Below, piece after piece: positions 52,446 through 60,069 of a stretch of DNA of 64,000 nt (position 1 is the first letter of the stretch; each line of letters starts with the position of its first letter). The DNA comes from Granulicella pectinivorans (GTDB taxonomy: Bacteria > Acidobacteriota > Terriglobia > Terriglobales > Acidobacteriaceae). The stretch spans positions 62,001-126,000 of the forward strand of contig NZ_FOZL01000002.1 of assembly GCF_900114625.1 (NCBI RefSeq). The letters are read 5' to 3'. Both the position numbers and the translations under genes were made by a program. A model generated the notes under the pieces. The model did not search any database. It was given only the letters and a program-made list of their open reading frames with translations, and was not told where the DNA came from.

Positions 52446-54899
52446 TTACTCACTCCGCAAAGCCTCCATCGGCTCAATCGAAGCAGCCCTCTTCGCCGGA
52501 AAGAAAGCCGCAAAGGCCCCCATCGCCACCAGCCCCAGAGCCAACCCGAACATCACGCCCGTATCCCGTCCCGCCTGCATCTCCACCACGGACCCGATCG
52601 CCTTCTTCAGCGCAAACGTAAGCCCCAACCCGAGCACGGCTCCCATGCCAATCAACAGCAGAACCCGCCCCAACACCATACGCATCACCAATCCGCGCGT
52701 AGCGCCCAGAGCCATCCGCACCCCGATATCGCGGGTCCCAATCTCCACCTCGTGGCTCACCAGCCCATACAGCCCCACCAGCGACAACGCCACCGCGATC
52801 GCCGCAAACACACCAAACAACCAACTCTCCATCCGCTCCATCACCAACTGGTCCGCCACCACATCCGTCATCAACTCCGGCTCGCGGAACGGCACCGTCG
52901 GATCCACGTCATGCAGCACCGACCTCAGCTCCGGAATCACCGTGCGCGGATCGCCCTCCGTCCGCACCACAAGCGTCATCGAAGGCATCATCCCCAGCCT
53001 GTCCTTCACCTGGATCGAGTCCATCAGGTAATCCATCTCGGCCATCGGACGATCCAGCAGATTCTGCCGCACGCTCGTCGTCATGCCAACAATGCCGGTC
53101 TTCTCCTCCGCCTTGTCGCTGTCATCGATATGCGCGCCAACAGCCTCTCCGCCATGCGGAAAGAACTTTCTCTGGAACGCATCGTTCACCACCACATGCG
53201 TGCTCTTCTGCCCGGCCCCATCCAGCACCGCGCCATCCAACCCCGCCGAAAGCATCCGGCCCGCGCGCATCTGGATTCCCATCGCGTCGAAGTATCCCCG
53301 TGAAACCACCCGCACCTCAGCCAGCATCTCCTGGTTTGCCGGATACGGTGGCTGCCCCGTGATATGCACATCGCTGTTCGAGCCCCACGCCTGCAGCGGC
53401 AGAATATTGATCAAACCCGCACCCACCACGCCGTGCAAATGCTGCACCCGCTCTTCGAACGGAGTGAAGAAGGTTGCCACCGGATCCTTGCCCACATAGC
53501 TTCCCGGCGAGAGGTCGATCTCCAGTGCAAGAATATGCGCGCCATCGAACCCAAGATCCGTGCCGCGCGCCCGCGACAACGACTTCAACAAAAGCCCAGC
53601 CACGATCAGCAGCGTCAACGACAACATCACCTGCGCCGCAATGAATGAGGCACGCAGTCTGTGCTGCCCACGCCCGTTGGCCGCCGCCCCTCCGCCCTTC
53701 AGCATCCGGATCGGGTCGAGCCCCGACAGACGCACCGCCGGGACCAGCGAAGCCAGCACAGCCGTCGATGCCGCAAACACCACCGCCGCCACCAGCACAA
53801 ATCCGTTCACCGTTACATCCGCGCCGCGTGCCAGCGCCGTCACCAGGTATGTCCTCATCGCCGCCAGCAGGCCATATGCCAGCCCGACACCCAGCACGGA
53901 GCTCAAGCCCGCCAGCAGCAGGCTTTCCGTCACCATCTGCCGCAGCAGCCTGCCCCGCGAAGCGCCCACAGCCGCCCGCATCGCAATCTCCCGCTCCCTC
54001 TTCACCGCACGCGCCAACAGCAATCCCGCGACATTCACGCAGGCAATCGCCAGCAAAGCCAGGACCGCCAGCATCAGCGTCTGCAACGGCTTCGTCGCCT
54101 CACCGCTCACCATCGTGTTCAGCGACACCAGGTCTCCCACGCGTCCGCCATCCGTGTCCGGATACGCCCTGCCCAGATCCGTCAGCACACGCGTCAGATC
54201 CGCCTCGCCCTGCGCCTTGCTCACACCCTCCTTCAGCTTGCCCACCGTGGGAAGCCAGTGCGACCCGCGCGACTTCATCCACATCGCATTCCCATGCAGC
54301 GGCGTGTACACCGCATTGCGTACCGAAAGTGGAAACCGGAATCCCTCGGGCATCACGCCAATCACCGTATACGGCGCCCCATCCAGCCGCACCACGGTGC
54401 CCACCACATCCGCACGCCCGCCAAACTGCGTGCGCCACAGCTCGTTGCTCAACACTGCGACGGCATCCCTGCCCGGCATATCCTCACCCGGCACATAGGT
54501 GCGTCCCAGCATCGGCTTCACGCCGAACACATCGAAGAAGTTGTCCGTGCCCTTCACCGCATGCACCGACACCGGCCCGCTCGCGGCCTCCATGTTCACC
54601 GAACCGAACGCCGAGTACCCCGCCAGCGCGTCGAACGTCTTCAGTTGTGCCCGCGCATCCACGTAGCTCTTGTACGACCACGGCTGCTGATACCCCGCGC
54701 CCGCCTTCACATGCGTGAACACCAGCCGGTCCTGCTGCGCAAACGGCAGCGGCCTGATCATCACTGCGTCGATCACACTGAACACCGCCGTCGCCGCGCC
54801 CACGCCCAGCCCCAGCGTTAACACCGCGATCAACGCAAACCCGGGCGACTTCCTCATCTGCCGCAGCGCATACCGAATATCCTGCATCATCTGACTCAT
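52446..54899 (-). CDS. ADOP-type duplicated ABC permease, copy 5
   Basis: 817 residues from ATG 54899 (GGGAG 8 nt upstream). Opens MSQMMQDIRYALRQMRKSPGF with helix ALIAVLTLGLGVGAATAVF; periplasmic domain with GVKPMLGRTYVPGEDMPGR; ends IEPMEALRSE. The first of the five permease genes in transcription order, after the ATPase and the 89-residue gene. Confidence 0.87.
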   Translation of the reverse strand: MSQMMQDIRYALRQMRKSPGFALIAVLTLGLGVGAATAVFSVIDAVMIRPLPFAQQDRLVFTHVKAGAGYQQPWSYKSYVDARAQLKTFDALAGYSAFGSVNMEAASGPVSVHAVKGTDNFFDVFGVKPMLGRTYVPGEDMPGRDAVAVLSNELWRTQFGGRADVVGTVVRLDGAPYTVIGVMPEGFRFPLSVRNAVYTPLHGNAMWMKSRGSHWLPTVGKLKEGVSKAQGEADLTRVLTDLGRAYPDTDGGRVGDLVSLNTMVSGEATKPLQTLMLAVLALLAIACVNVAGLLLARAVKREREIAMRAAVGASRGRLLRQMVTESLLLAGLSSVLGVGLAYGLLAAMRTYLVTALARGADVTVNGFVLVAAVVFAASTAVLASLVPAVRLSGLDPIRMLKGGGAAANGRGQHRLRASFIAAQVMLSLTLLIVAGLLLKSLSRARGTDLGFDGAHILALEIDLSPGSYVGKDPVATFFTPFEERVQHLHGVVGAGLINILPLQAWGSNSDVHITGQPPYPANQEMLAEVRVVSRGYFDAMGIQMRAGRMLSAGLDGAVLDGAGQKSTHVVVNDAFQRKFFPHGGEAVGAHIDDSDKAEEKTGIVGMTTSVRQNLLDRPMAEMDYLMDSIQVKDRLGMMPSMTLVVRTEGDPRTVIPELRSVLHDVDPTVPFREPELMTDVVADQLVMERMESWLFGVFAAIAVALSLVGLYGLVSHEVEIGTRDIGVRMALGATRGLVMRMVLGRVLLLIGMGAVLGLGLTFALKKAIGSVVEMQAGRDTGVMFGLALGLVAMGAFAAFFPAKRAASIEPMEALRSE

Positions 54900-54925
54900 C
54901 GCACCGTCTCCCAAAATCGCCTCTG

Positions 54926-55195
54926 CTACTGCAACTCAAGATCATCCAAAGACGCGACCGCAAAACGCAGACGCATACGCTTCCAGTCCTGTCCGCCCGA
55001 AGCCGAAACCGACGCCATCTGCACCGCAGCCCAGCCCGCATGCAGCTCATCGAGCAACGCCATGCGCGCATCCGCCACCACCTCCGAGCTCGTGCTCAAC
55101 GCAAACAACAGCAGAGCCAAAGCCACCATCAAAAGCGAAGGCACTCTCCGTACCTCCGCCCCCAGATCCCGCGCGTATATCCTCAATTCGTCCAT
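54926..55195 (-). CDS. Small membrane protein in the exporter operon
   Basis: 89 residues with one predicted helix (PSLLMVALALLLFALSTSS, ~20-38), a short basic N-terminus (MDELRIYARDLGAEVRRV) and a C-terminal tail of ~50 residues outside. No family recognised. It is preceded by GGAGGAG, a near-ideal ribosome-binding site, and fills the gap between the ATPase and ADOP copy 5, so it is probably real and may be an exporter accessory subunit. Confidence 0.65.
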   Translation of the reverse strand: MDELRIYARDLGAEVRRVPSLLMVALALLLFALSTSSEVVADARMALLDELHAGWAAVQMASVSASGGQDWKRMRLRFAVASLDDLELQ

Positions 55196-55213
55196 AACTC
55201 CTCCGCAGGAGTT
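55196..55213 (-). promoter_or_regulatory. Hairpin covering the ribosome-binding site of the 89-residue gene
   Basis: Sense strand AACTCCTGCGGAGGAGTT, directly before the ATG. AACTCC pairs with GGAGTT, so part of the GGAGGAG site can be hidden in a 6-bp stem. Confidence 0.45.
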
Positions 55214-55250
55214 GTCAGTTGAAAGTGTTCTTCAACGTACAACCGCCTCC

Positions 55251-55973
55251 CTAACTCCTCTGTGCCTCAGCCAGCAACTGTGTCATCTCCCCTTCGGCCA
55301 CCACCTTGCCGTCGAACAGATGCACCTGCCGCTCCGCATGCGCCGCGAACCGCGGATCGTGCGTCACCATGCAGATCGTCGCGCCCTCCTGGTGCAACTC
55401 CTGCAGCAGCGACATCACAGCCTCGCCATTCTTCGAGTCCAAATTACCCGTCGGTTCATCCGCCAGCAGAATCGCCGGAGACCCAGCCAGAGCACGCGCC
55501 ACAGCCACACGCTGCTGCTGACCGCCCGAGAGCTGTGCCGGATAGTGCCGCATGCGATGCGCCATATTCACCCGCTCCAGCGACTCCTGCACCCGCCTCT
55601 TCCGCTCCGCCGCCTGCATCCCTGGCCGGTACGTCAGCGGCAGCTCCACATTCTCCGCAACCGTCAGATCGCCAATCAGGTTGAAGCTCTGAAAGATAAA
55701 CCCGATCTCCTGGTTGCGAATCCGCGAACGATCCGCGAAGTTCAGATTCGCCACCTGCTTGCCGTTCAGCGTGTAGGTCCCACCCGTAGGCGTATCCAGC
55801 AGCCCAATGATCGAGAGCAGCGTCGACTTCCCGCAGCCAGAAGGCCCCGACATCGCTACATACTCGCCGCGGTTGATCTCCAGATGAATCCCCGAGAGCG
55901 CATGCGTCTCGATCTCGTCCGTGTAGAAAACCTTCGTCATCTGCTCAATCGAAATAATCGCCGTATCGTTCAT
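55251..55973 (-). CDS. MacB/LolD-type ABC exporter ATPase, second copy
   Basis: 240 residues from ATG 55973 (AGGAGAG 3 nt upstream). Walker A GPSGCGKST, Q-loop FQSFNLIGDLTVAENVELPL, canonical signature LSGGQQQRVAVARA, Walker B ILLADEPTGNLDSKN and H-loop VTHD. It follows hlyD by 46 nt. With five permeases and two ATPases in one run, this copy probably serves several ADOP partners. Confidence 0.92.
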   Translation of the reverse strand: MNDTAIISIEQMTKVFYTDEIETHALSGIHLEINRGEYVAMSGPSGCGKSTLLSIIGLLDTPTGGTYTLNGKQVANLNFADRSRIRNQEIGFIFQSFNLIGDLTVAENVELPLTYRPGMQAAERKRRVQESLERVNMAHRMRHYPAQLSGGQQQRVAVARALAGSPAILLADEPTGNLDSKNGEAVMSLLQELHQEGATICMVTHDPRFAAHAERQVHLFDGKVVAEGEMTQLLAEAQRS

Positions 55974-56019
55974 CGTCTCTCCTGTTTTATGTAACGAAAC
56001 TAGTTGCTTTTCCTGATCC

Positions 56020-57279
56020 CTAATCCAACTGAATCTTGTCCGTCCCATCCCATCGAGACATATCCGACAGAATCACGACGTCGCCAACATTCAATCCTTC
56101 AATCACCTGCAGGCTATTCACCGAGGCCCGTCCAACCTTCACCGGAACCCGAACCGCTGTCTTGCCGTCCGCGCTCAGCTTGAACAACTGAATCGTCGAG
56201 TTCTCGTTCCCGAACGCTGGCCGCCCGACATACAACACATCGCCCATCCGCTCCAGATCGATCGTCCCGTCCACACTCAGGTCCGGACGAGCACCCTGCG
56301 GCAGCGCACCCGCCAACTCCACATCCACCGTCACCGTCCCGTTCACCACCGCCGGATCGATCCGCATCACCTTCCCGGCAATCACGCCGTTATGCGTATC
56401 CACCTCCGCCGGCTGACCGATCGAGATGTCCCGCGCCTGCGTCTCCGCAATCTTCAAGCTCGCCTTCAACTGGTCCGGCTGCACCACCTTCGCCAGCGTC
56501 GTCCCCGGAGCCACATGCTCGCCCACCTGGTGCGGCAGATCCACCAGCACGCCCGAAATCCCGGCCCGCACCGTCAGCGCCCCCGCATCCTTCTGCTTCA
56601 ACGACAGCAGCGCCTGCGCCTGGTCCACCTTCGTCTGCTGCACTGCAAGCTGCGTCAGAATCGCCTTCTCATTCAGCGTCAGCCGCTCGCTCTCAATCCC
56701 GTTGCGCGTCCTCAGGTCGTCCGCCTTGCCCTTCGAAGCCGAATACGTCAGCCCCGAAATCACACCCAGCTCATACAGGCTCTTGTCCGTCTGCGCCTGC
56801 AGCTCCGCCTGCTTCTGGTCCGAGCTCACCGTCGACGCCCCACCCTTCTGCGTCATCAGATCGCTCTGCAGCTTGGCCTTCGTATTCAGATAATCTGCCT
56901 GTGCCGCCTTCAGCTGCAGCTGCGCATCCAGCAGCGCCTCCTGCGTCGCAGGATCCACCAGATCCATAATCACCGTGTCCGGCGCCACCTTCGCACCAGG
57001 CAGTACCAGGATCCGGACCACAGTCGCCTCCGTCTCCGCCGGAATCAGCCGGATCTTGTCCTCACGCGGAACCAGCGTGCCCGGACCGCGCACCTGCCGC
57101 AACAGCGGCCCGCGCTTCACCGTGTCCGTCCACACCGTGGAGCGATCCACCGACGGCGATGCCGGTTTCAACCGCGCCACATACACACCAGCACCCGCCA
57201 GTACGACAAGCGCAACCGCGCCCATCACAAACTGCCGCCGCCGCTTCGACTTCTTCAAATCAGGTCTAGAGATATCCAT
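56020..57279 (-). CDS. HlyD/MacA-family periplasmic adaptor
   Basis: 419 residues from ATG 57279 (CCGGAG 4 nt upstream; the open frame to 57681 upstream is noncoding). A basic N-terminus (KKSKRRRQF) and one helix (AVALVVLAGAGVYVA), then barrel-sandwich halves around an alpha-helical hairpin (QEALLDAQLQLKAAQADYLN, AVQQTKVDQAQALLSLKQK), lipoyl-like ISGVLVDLPHQVGEHVAPG, and a beta-barrel/membrane-proximal end. It links the inner-membrane exporter to TolC. First gene of the exporter run. Confidence 0.9.
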   Translation of the reverse strand: MDISRPDLKKSKRRRQFVMGAVALVVLAGAGVYVARLKPASPSVDRSTVWTDTVKRGPLLRQVRGPGTLVPREDKIRLIPAETEATVVRILVLPGAKVAPDTVIMDLVDPATQEALLDAQLQLKAAQADYLNTKAKLQSDLMTQKGGASTVSSDQKQAELQAQTDKSLYELGVISGLTYSASKGKADDLRTRNGIESERLTLNEKAILTQLAVQQTKVDQAQALLSLKQKDAGALTVRAGISGVLVDLPHQVGEHVAPGTTLAKVVQPDQLKASLKIAETQARDISIGQPAEVDTHNGVIAGKVMRIDPAVVNGTVTVDVELAGALPQGARPDLSVDGTIDLERMGDVLYVGRPAFGNENSTIQLFKLSADGKTAVRVPVKVGRASVNSLQVIEGLNVGDVVILSDMSRWDGTDKIQLD

Positions 57280-57293
57280 CGCACTCCGGAGTA

Positions 57294-57310
57294 ATGCACG
57301 TCCCATGCCA
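57294..57310 (-). promoter_or_regulatory. Candidate sigma-54 promoter before hlyD
   Basis: Minus-strand TGGCATGGGACGTGCAT matches TGGCAYG-N4-TTGCW except one base, with GG and GC exactly 12 nt apart. It fits the sigma-54 regulator at the end of the run. Against it, the predicted start lies only ~5 nt before the hlyD ATG, inside the ribosome-binding site. Confidence 0.35.
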
Positions 57311-57480
57311 AACCCAAAATGCCGGTATGCCAGCAAATACGGCCTTTCCAGAAAAACGTTCCGTCCGAATCCAAAATCGAACTGTCCACAAACGGACACC
57401 CAACCAATCAGGAGCCCCGCACGACTCCACAGCGCGGCAAAGGAGCCGCACCGTACCCAGAGGCCGTCCCGCAGGACCAG

Positions 57481-57620
57481 TGCTACAATCCCACCAGCCG
57501 AGAAAAGCATTGGCGGGCTGGTAGTCCCGCCCCTGGAACCCACCCGGAAACCAGGAATTTGTCCGCCGGAACACCGGTAGAGACCCATGGCGAAGGCAGC
57601 AGTGCGCGTTGCACTGCTCA
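57481..57620 (+). ncRNA. Candidate structured RNA or leader upstream of the VOC gene
   Basis: An extended -10 TGCTACAAT (57481-57489) is followed by four consecutive stems: GGCGGG/CCCGCC (57512-57531), CCTGG/CCAGG (57532-57555), CCGG-aaca-CCGG (57566-57577) inside GTC/GAC, and AGCAGTGC/GCACTGCT (57598-57618) with a 5-nt loop. The VOC ATG is 62 nt further on. I could not match it to a riboswitch, 6S, SRP or RNase P consensus. The rest of 57311-57480 shows nothing recognisable. Confidence 0.4.
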
Positions 57621-57680
57621 ACCGTCGCGTGGGCCTTTTGCATTTTGGGCACGCGACTCCCCAACGTTTCGGAGACCGCA

Positions 57681-58067
57681 ATGAACACCCTTCTCAATCA
57701 CATCAACCTCATCACCACTGACGTCCCCGCCCTCTCCCACTTCTTCCAGGCCATCTTCCACTTCCGCGTCCTCACCGTTCGCGGCAAGGACGAACTCACC
57801 GTCCTCGAGCGCGAAGGCTTCATCCTCACCCTCATGCTCGATAAGACCGTCGACGGCCCCACCTACCCCGGCATCTTCCACATCGGCTTCCTCCAGGCCA
57901 CCCGCGCCGAGGTCCTCGAGCTCCTCCACCAGCTCCGCGCCTACGGCCTCGATGCCCCCGAGCCCAAGCTCCGCTCCGGCAACCGCTTCGGCTTCTTCGT
58001 CACCGCTCCCGGCGGCATCCTCGTCGAGATCGGCACCATGCTCTCCGCCACCGAAATCGCCGCATAA
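57681..58067 (+). CDS. VOC-family (glyoxalase/dioxygenase-fold) protein
   Basis: 128 residues from ATG 57681 (GGAG 7 nt upstream). Single vicinal-oxygen-chelate module pair: NHINLITTDVPALSHFFQAIFHF at the N-terminus and FHIGFLQATRAEVLELL, then FFVTAPGGILVEIGTM at the end. His8, His71 and Glu119 are plausible metal ligands from position. The reaction is unknown; the family includes glyoxalase I, extradiol dioxygenases and antibiotic-binding proteins. A hairpin follows the stop. Confidence 0.8.
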   Translation: MNTLLNHINLITTDVPALSHFFQAIFHFRVLTVRGKDELTVLEREGFILTLMLDKTVDGPTYPGIFHIGFLQATRAEVLELLHQLRAYGLDAPEPKLRSGNRFGFFVTAPGGILVEIGTMLSATEIAA

Positions 58068-58074
58068 AAGCGAA

Positions 58075-58112
58075 CCCACCCTGTCGAGCCGCCACCGGCG
58101 AAACAGGGTGGG
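58075..58112 (+). terminator. Hairpin after the VOC gene
   Basis: CCCACCCTGT (58075-58084) pairs perfectly with ACAGGGTGGG (58103-58112) around an 18-nt loop. It has no T-run, so it may be a weak or factor-assisted terminator. Confidence 0.5.
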
Positions 58113-58149
58113 CAGGCTCCCGGACCACCCGACCCAACGCACCGGGCAG

Positions 58150-58163
58150 TACAATCACCACCA
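58150..58163 (+). promoter_or_regulatory. Leaderless-type promoter of the ankyrin gene
   Basis: TACAAT (58150-58155) ends 7 nt before ATG 58163, with no Shine-Dalgarno sequence between. Confidence 0.5.
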
Positions 58164-58915
58164 TGCCGGAGCCGAAATCCCCACCCAAACGCCTCCATCC
58201 ACTCATCCTCCTCCCCGGAGCCATCCTCAGCCTCGGCTCCGCCCTCATCGCCGGCCGCCTCCTCTGGGAAGAAACCCTGCTCACCTGGCGATCCGGCCCC
58301 CAGATGGTCGGCTTCTCCCTCGCGCACGGCACCTTCGCCTTCCTCCTCTCTTTTCCCTTCCTGCTTACCCTCTGGACCATCCCCTGCATCGCCGCCGTTC
58401 TCCTATGGGCCTGCAGGCATCGCCCCATCCAGCGCACCACCCTGTCCACCGTAGCCGCCGCCATCGCCGTCCTCGGCATCCTCCTCATCCCGTCTTCCTT
58501 CTGGGACCGCCTCTTCGCCGCCCGCCTCGCCGCCAGCCCCCACGCCTCCGCCTTCCTCCACCGCGCCGCCGCTGAAGGCGACCTCTCCGTCGTCAAAGCT
58601 CTCCTCGCTCACGGCGTCCCCATCGACGCGGTCGATCAGCACGGCGACACCCCCCTCCACCTCGCCGCCGCCACCGGCAAAACCGGCGTCGTGCAGTACC
58701 TCGTCACACACGGAGCCGCCCTCAACGCCATCAACCTCGACGGAGAAAGCCCTCTGCACACATCCATCGTGAACAGACACCCCTTCGTCACCCGCGCCCT
58801 TACCCTGAGCGGGGCCAAAGACATCAGCGGCGACCCCACCCAGGGCGACCGCGCCAACGAAGCGATCGTTCGCAGCCAGATCGAAGCCGAGCGGTCCTCC
58901 ACAAACCACCCCTAG
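58163..58915 (+). CDS. Membrane-anchored ankyrin-repeat protein
   Basis: 250 residues. Three predicted helices in the first ~115 residues (LILLPGAILSLGSALIAG, GTFAFLLSFPFLLTLWTIPCIAAVLLWA as two, LSTVAAAIAVLGILLIP), then three ankyrin units (~130-230): AAAEGDLSVVKALLAHGVPID, GDTPLHLAAATGKTGVVQYLV and GESPLHTSIVNRHPFV. Ankyrin repeats bind proteins; the partner is unknown. The promoter is leaderless type. Confidence 0.8.
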   Translation: MPEPKSPPKRLHPLILLPGAILSLGSALIAGRLLWEETLLTWRSGPQMVGFSLAHGTFAFLLSFPFLLTLWTIPCIAAVLLWACRHRPIQRTTLSTVAAAIAVLGILLIPSSFWDRLFAARLAASPHASAFLHRAAAEGDLSVVKALLAHGVPIDAVDQHGDTPLHLAAATGKTGVVQYLVTHGAALNAINLDGESPLHTSIVNRHPFVTRALTLSGAKDISGDPTQGDRANEAIVRSQIEAERSSTNHP

Positions 58916-58941
58916 TCCAGACCAGGCTCCCACAACCCACC

Positions 58942-58956
58942 TATAATTCCCCCCAA
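58942..58956 (+). promoter_or_regulatory. Leaderless-type promoter of the TIM-barrel gene
   Basis: A perfect TATAAT (58942-58947) ends 8 nt before ATG 58956; the bases between are CT-rich with no Shine-Dalgarno sequence. Confidence 0.55.
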
Positions 58957-59825
58957 TGCTCAGCCGCCGCCAATTCACCCACACCGCCCTCACCGCAGCC
59001 GCCGCCACCCTCCTTCCCATCCACGCCCGGTCCCAGGCAGCCTACGGAATCCCCTTCCGCTTCTCCCTCATGCTCGGCACCCTCTCGAAGTCCGCCCCAG
59101 CCTTCGAAGACCGTCTCGCCATCGCCGCCAAAGCCGGCTATCAGGGCATCGAGTTCGTCGGCGAATGGACCAAATGGACCGACGCCGACTACGCCCGCGT
59201 CGTCCCCCAGATCAAGGCCGCCAACCTCACCGTCGACTCCATGGCCGGCACCGGCATCACCTTCTCCGATCCCAAGGGCGTCGAAGACCTCGAACCCCGC
59301 ATGGCCCACGCCATCGCCGCCGCCGACAAGCTCGGCTGTCCCCAACTCCTCCTCACCTCCGGCAAGCGCTTCGAGGGCTCCACCACCCAGGTCTGCGTCG
59401 ACAACCTCAAGCGCATCCTTGCCCTCGCCGAGCGCGCCCACAAAAATGTCGTCATCGAGCCCATCGACACCCTCGAAAACCCCACCATCTACCTCACCGG
59501 CGTCACCGAGGCCTTCGACATCTGCCGCCAGGTCGGAAGCCCCAGCCTCAAGGTCCTCTACGACGTCTACCACGAGCAAAGACAGGCCGGAAACCTCCTC
59601 GAAAAGTTCCAGAACAACATCGATCTCGTAGGCCTCGTTCACATCGCCGACGTCCCCGGCCGCCACGAGCCCGGCACCGGCGAGATCCGCTACGACCAGA
59701 TCTTCCGCCTCCTCGCCCACCTCAACTACAAGGGCTTCGTCGCCATGGAGTACCACGCCCTGGGCGACCCCTTCCAAACCCTGGTCAAAGTCCGCGAAGA
59801 TGCCATAGCCGCCGCCAAATCCTAG
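58956..59825 (+). CDS. Tat-exported sugar-isomerase-like TIM-barrel protein (hydroxypyruvate isomerase family)
   Basis: 289 residues. The N-terminus MLSRRQFTHTALTAAAATLL is a twin-arginine signal. The mature part is an AP-endonuclease-2/xylose-isomerase-like barrel: EDRLAIAAKAGYQGIEFVGE, NVVIEPIDTLENP (metal-ligand Glu), VLYDVYHEQRQAGNLLE and VHIADVPGRHEPGTGEI, a block characteristic of hydroxypyruvate isomerase (Hyi). Export makes a purely intermediary-metabolism role less likely; it may act on periplasmic sugars or sugar acids. Confidence 0.85.
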   Translation: MLSRRQFTHTALTAAAATLLPIHARSQAAYGIPFRFSLMLGTLSKSAPAFEDRLAIAAKAGYQGIEFVGEWTKWTDADYARVVPQIKAANLTVDSMAGTGITFSDPKGVEDLEPRMAHAIAAADKLGCPQLLLTSGKRFEGSTTQVCVDNLKRILALAERAHKNVVIEPIDTLENPTIYLTGVTEAFDICRQVGSPSLKVLYDVYHEQRQAGNLLEKFQNNIDLVGLVHIADVPGRHEPGTGEIRYDQIFRLLAHLNYKGFVAMEYHALGDPFQTLVKVREDAIAAAKS

Positions 59826-59844
59826 CCGCCCCGCCCGCCCTCGG

Positions 59845-59916
59845 ACCCCGCAAAAACGCTCGTCGTCAACCCAGCAAAAAATCTCGTCATCGACCCAGCA
59901 AAAAATCTCGTCATCT
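59845..59916. repeat. Three tandem 24-nt repeats
   Basis: Units at 59845-59868 (diverged), 59869-59892 and 59893-59916 (23 of 24 bases identical), each built around CCCAGCAAAAAATCTCGTC. On the minus strand they would encode an eight-residue repeat (MTRFFAGS), but no supported gene covers them. They lie in the 244-nt gap between convergent genes, which otherwise holds only the hairpin below. Confidence 0.85.
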
Positions 59917-60010
59917 CAACCGGAGCGATGGACGGCATCTTCGTCCATCGCGCAGTGGAGAGACCCCCGTATTTCGCCTTTGCCGTTGCTTGTTCCAGTA
60001 CCAAAGAAAA

Positions 60011-60051
60011 TCGACTGCGGTTGGCGCGCACCATGCGCCAACCGCAGTCGA
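60011..60051. terminator. Strong hairpin between convergent genes
   Basis: Perfect 17-bp stem tcgactgcggttggcgc (60011-60027) and its complement (60035-60051) with a 7-nt loop, between the TIM-barrel gene (plus) and the SPFH gene (minus). Confidence 0.75.
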
Positions 60052-60069
60052 AGCAACCTCCATTTGCCG

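Noticed and set aside
57481..57620. 6S RNA, SRP RNA or RNase P RNA
   Set aside because: None of the consensus elements I know for these RNAs could be found on either strand.
59845..59916. CRISPR array
   Set aside because: The repeats are directly tandem without spacers, there are only three, and no cas gene is nearby.
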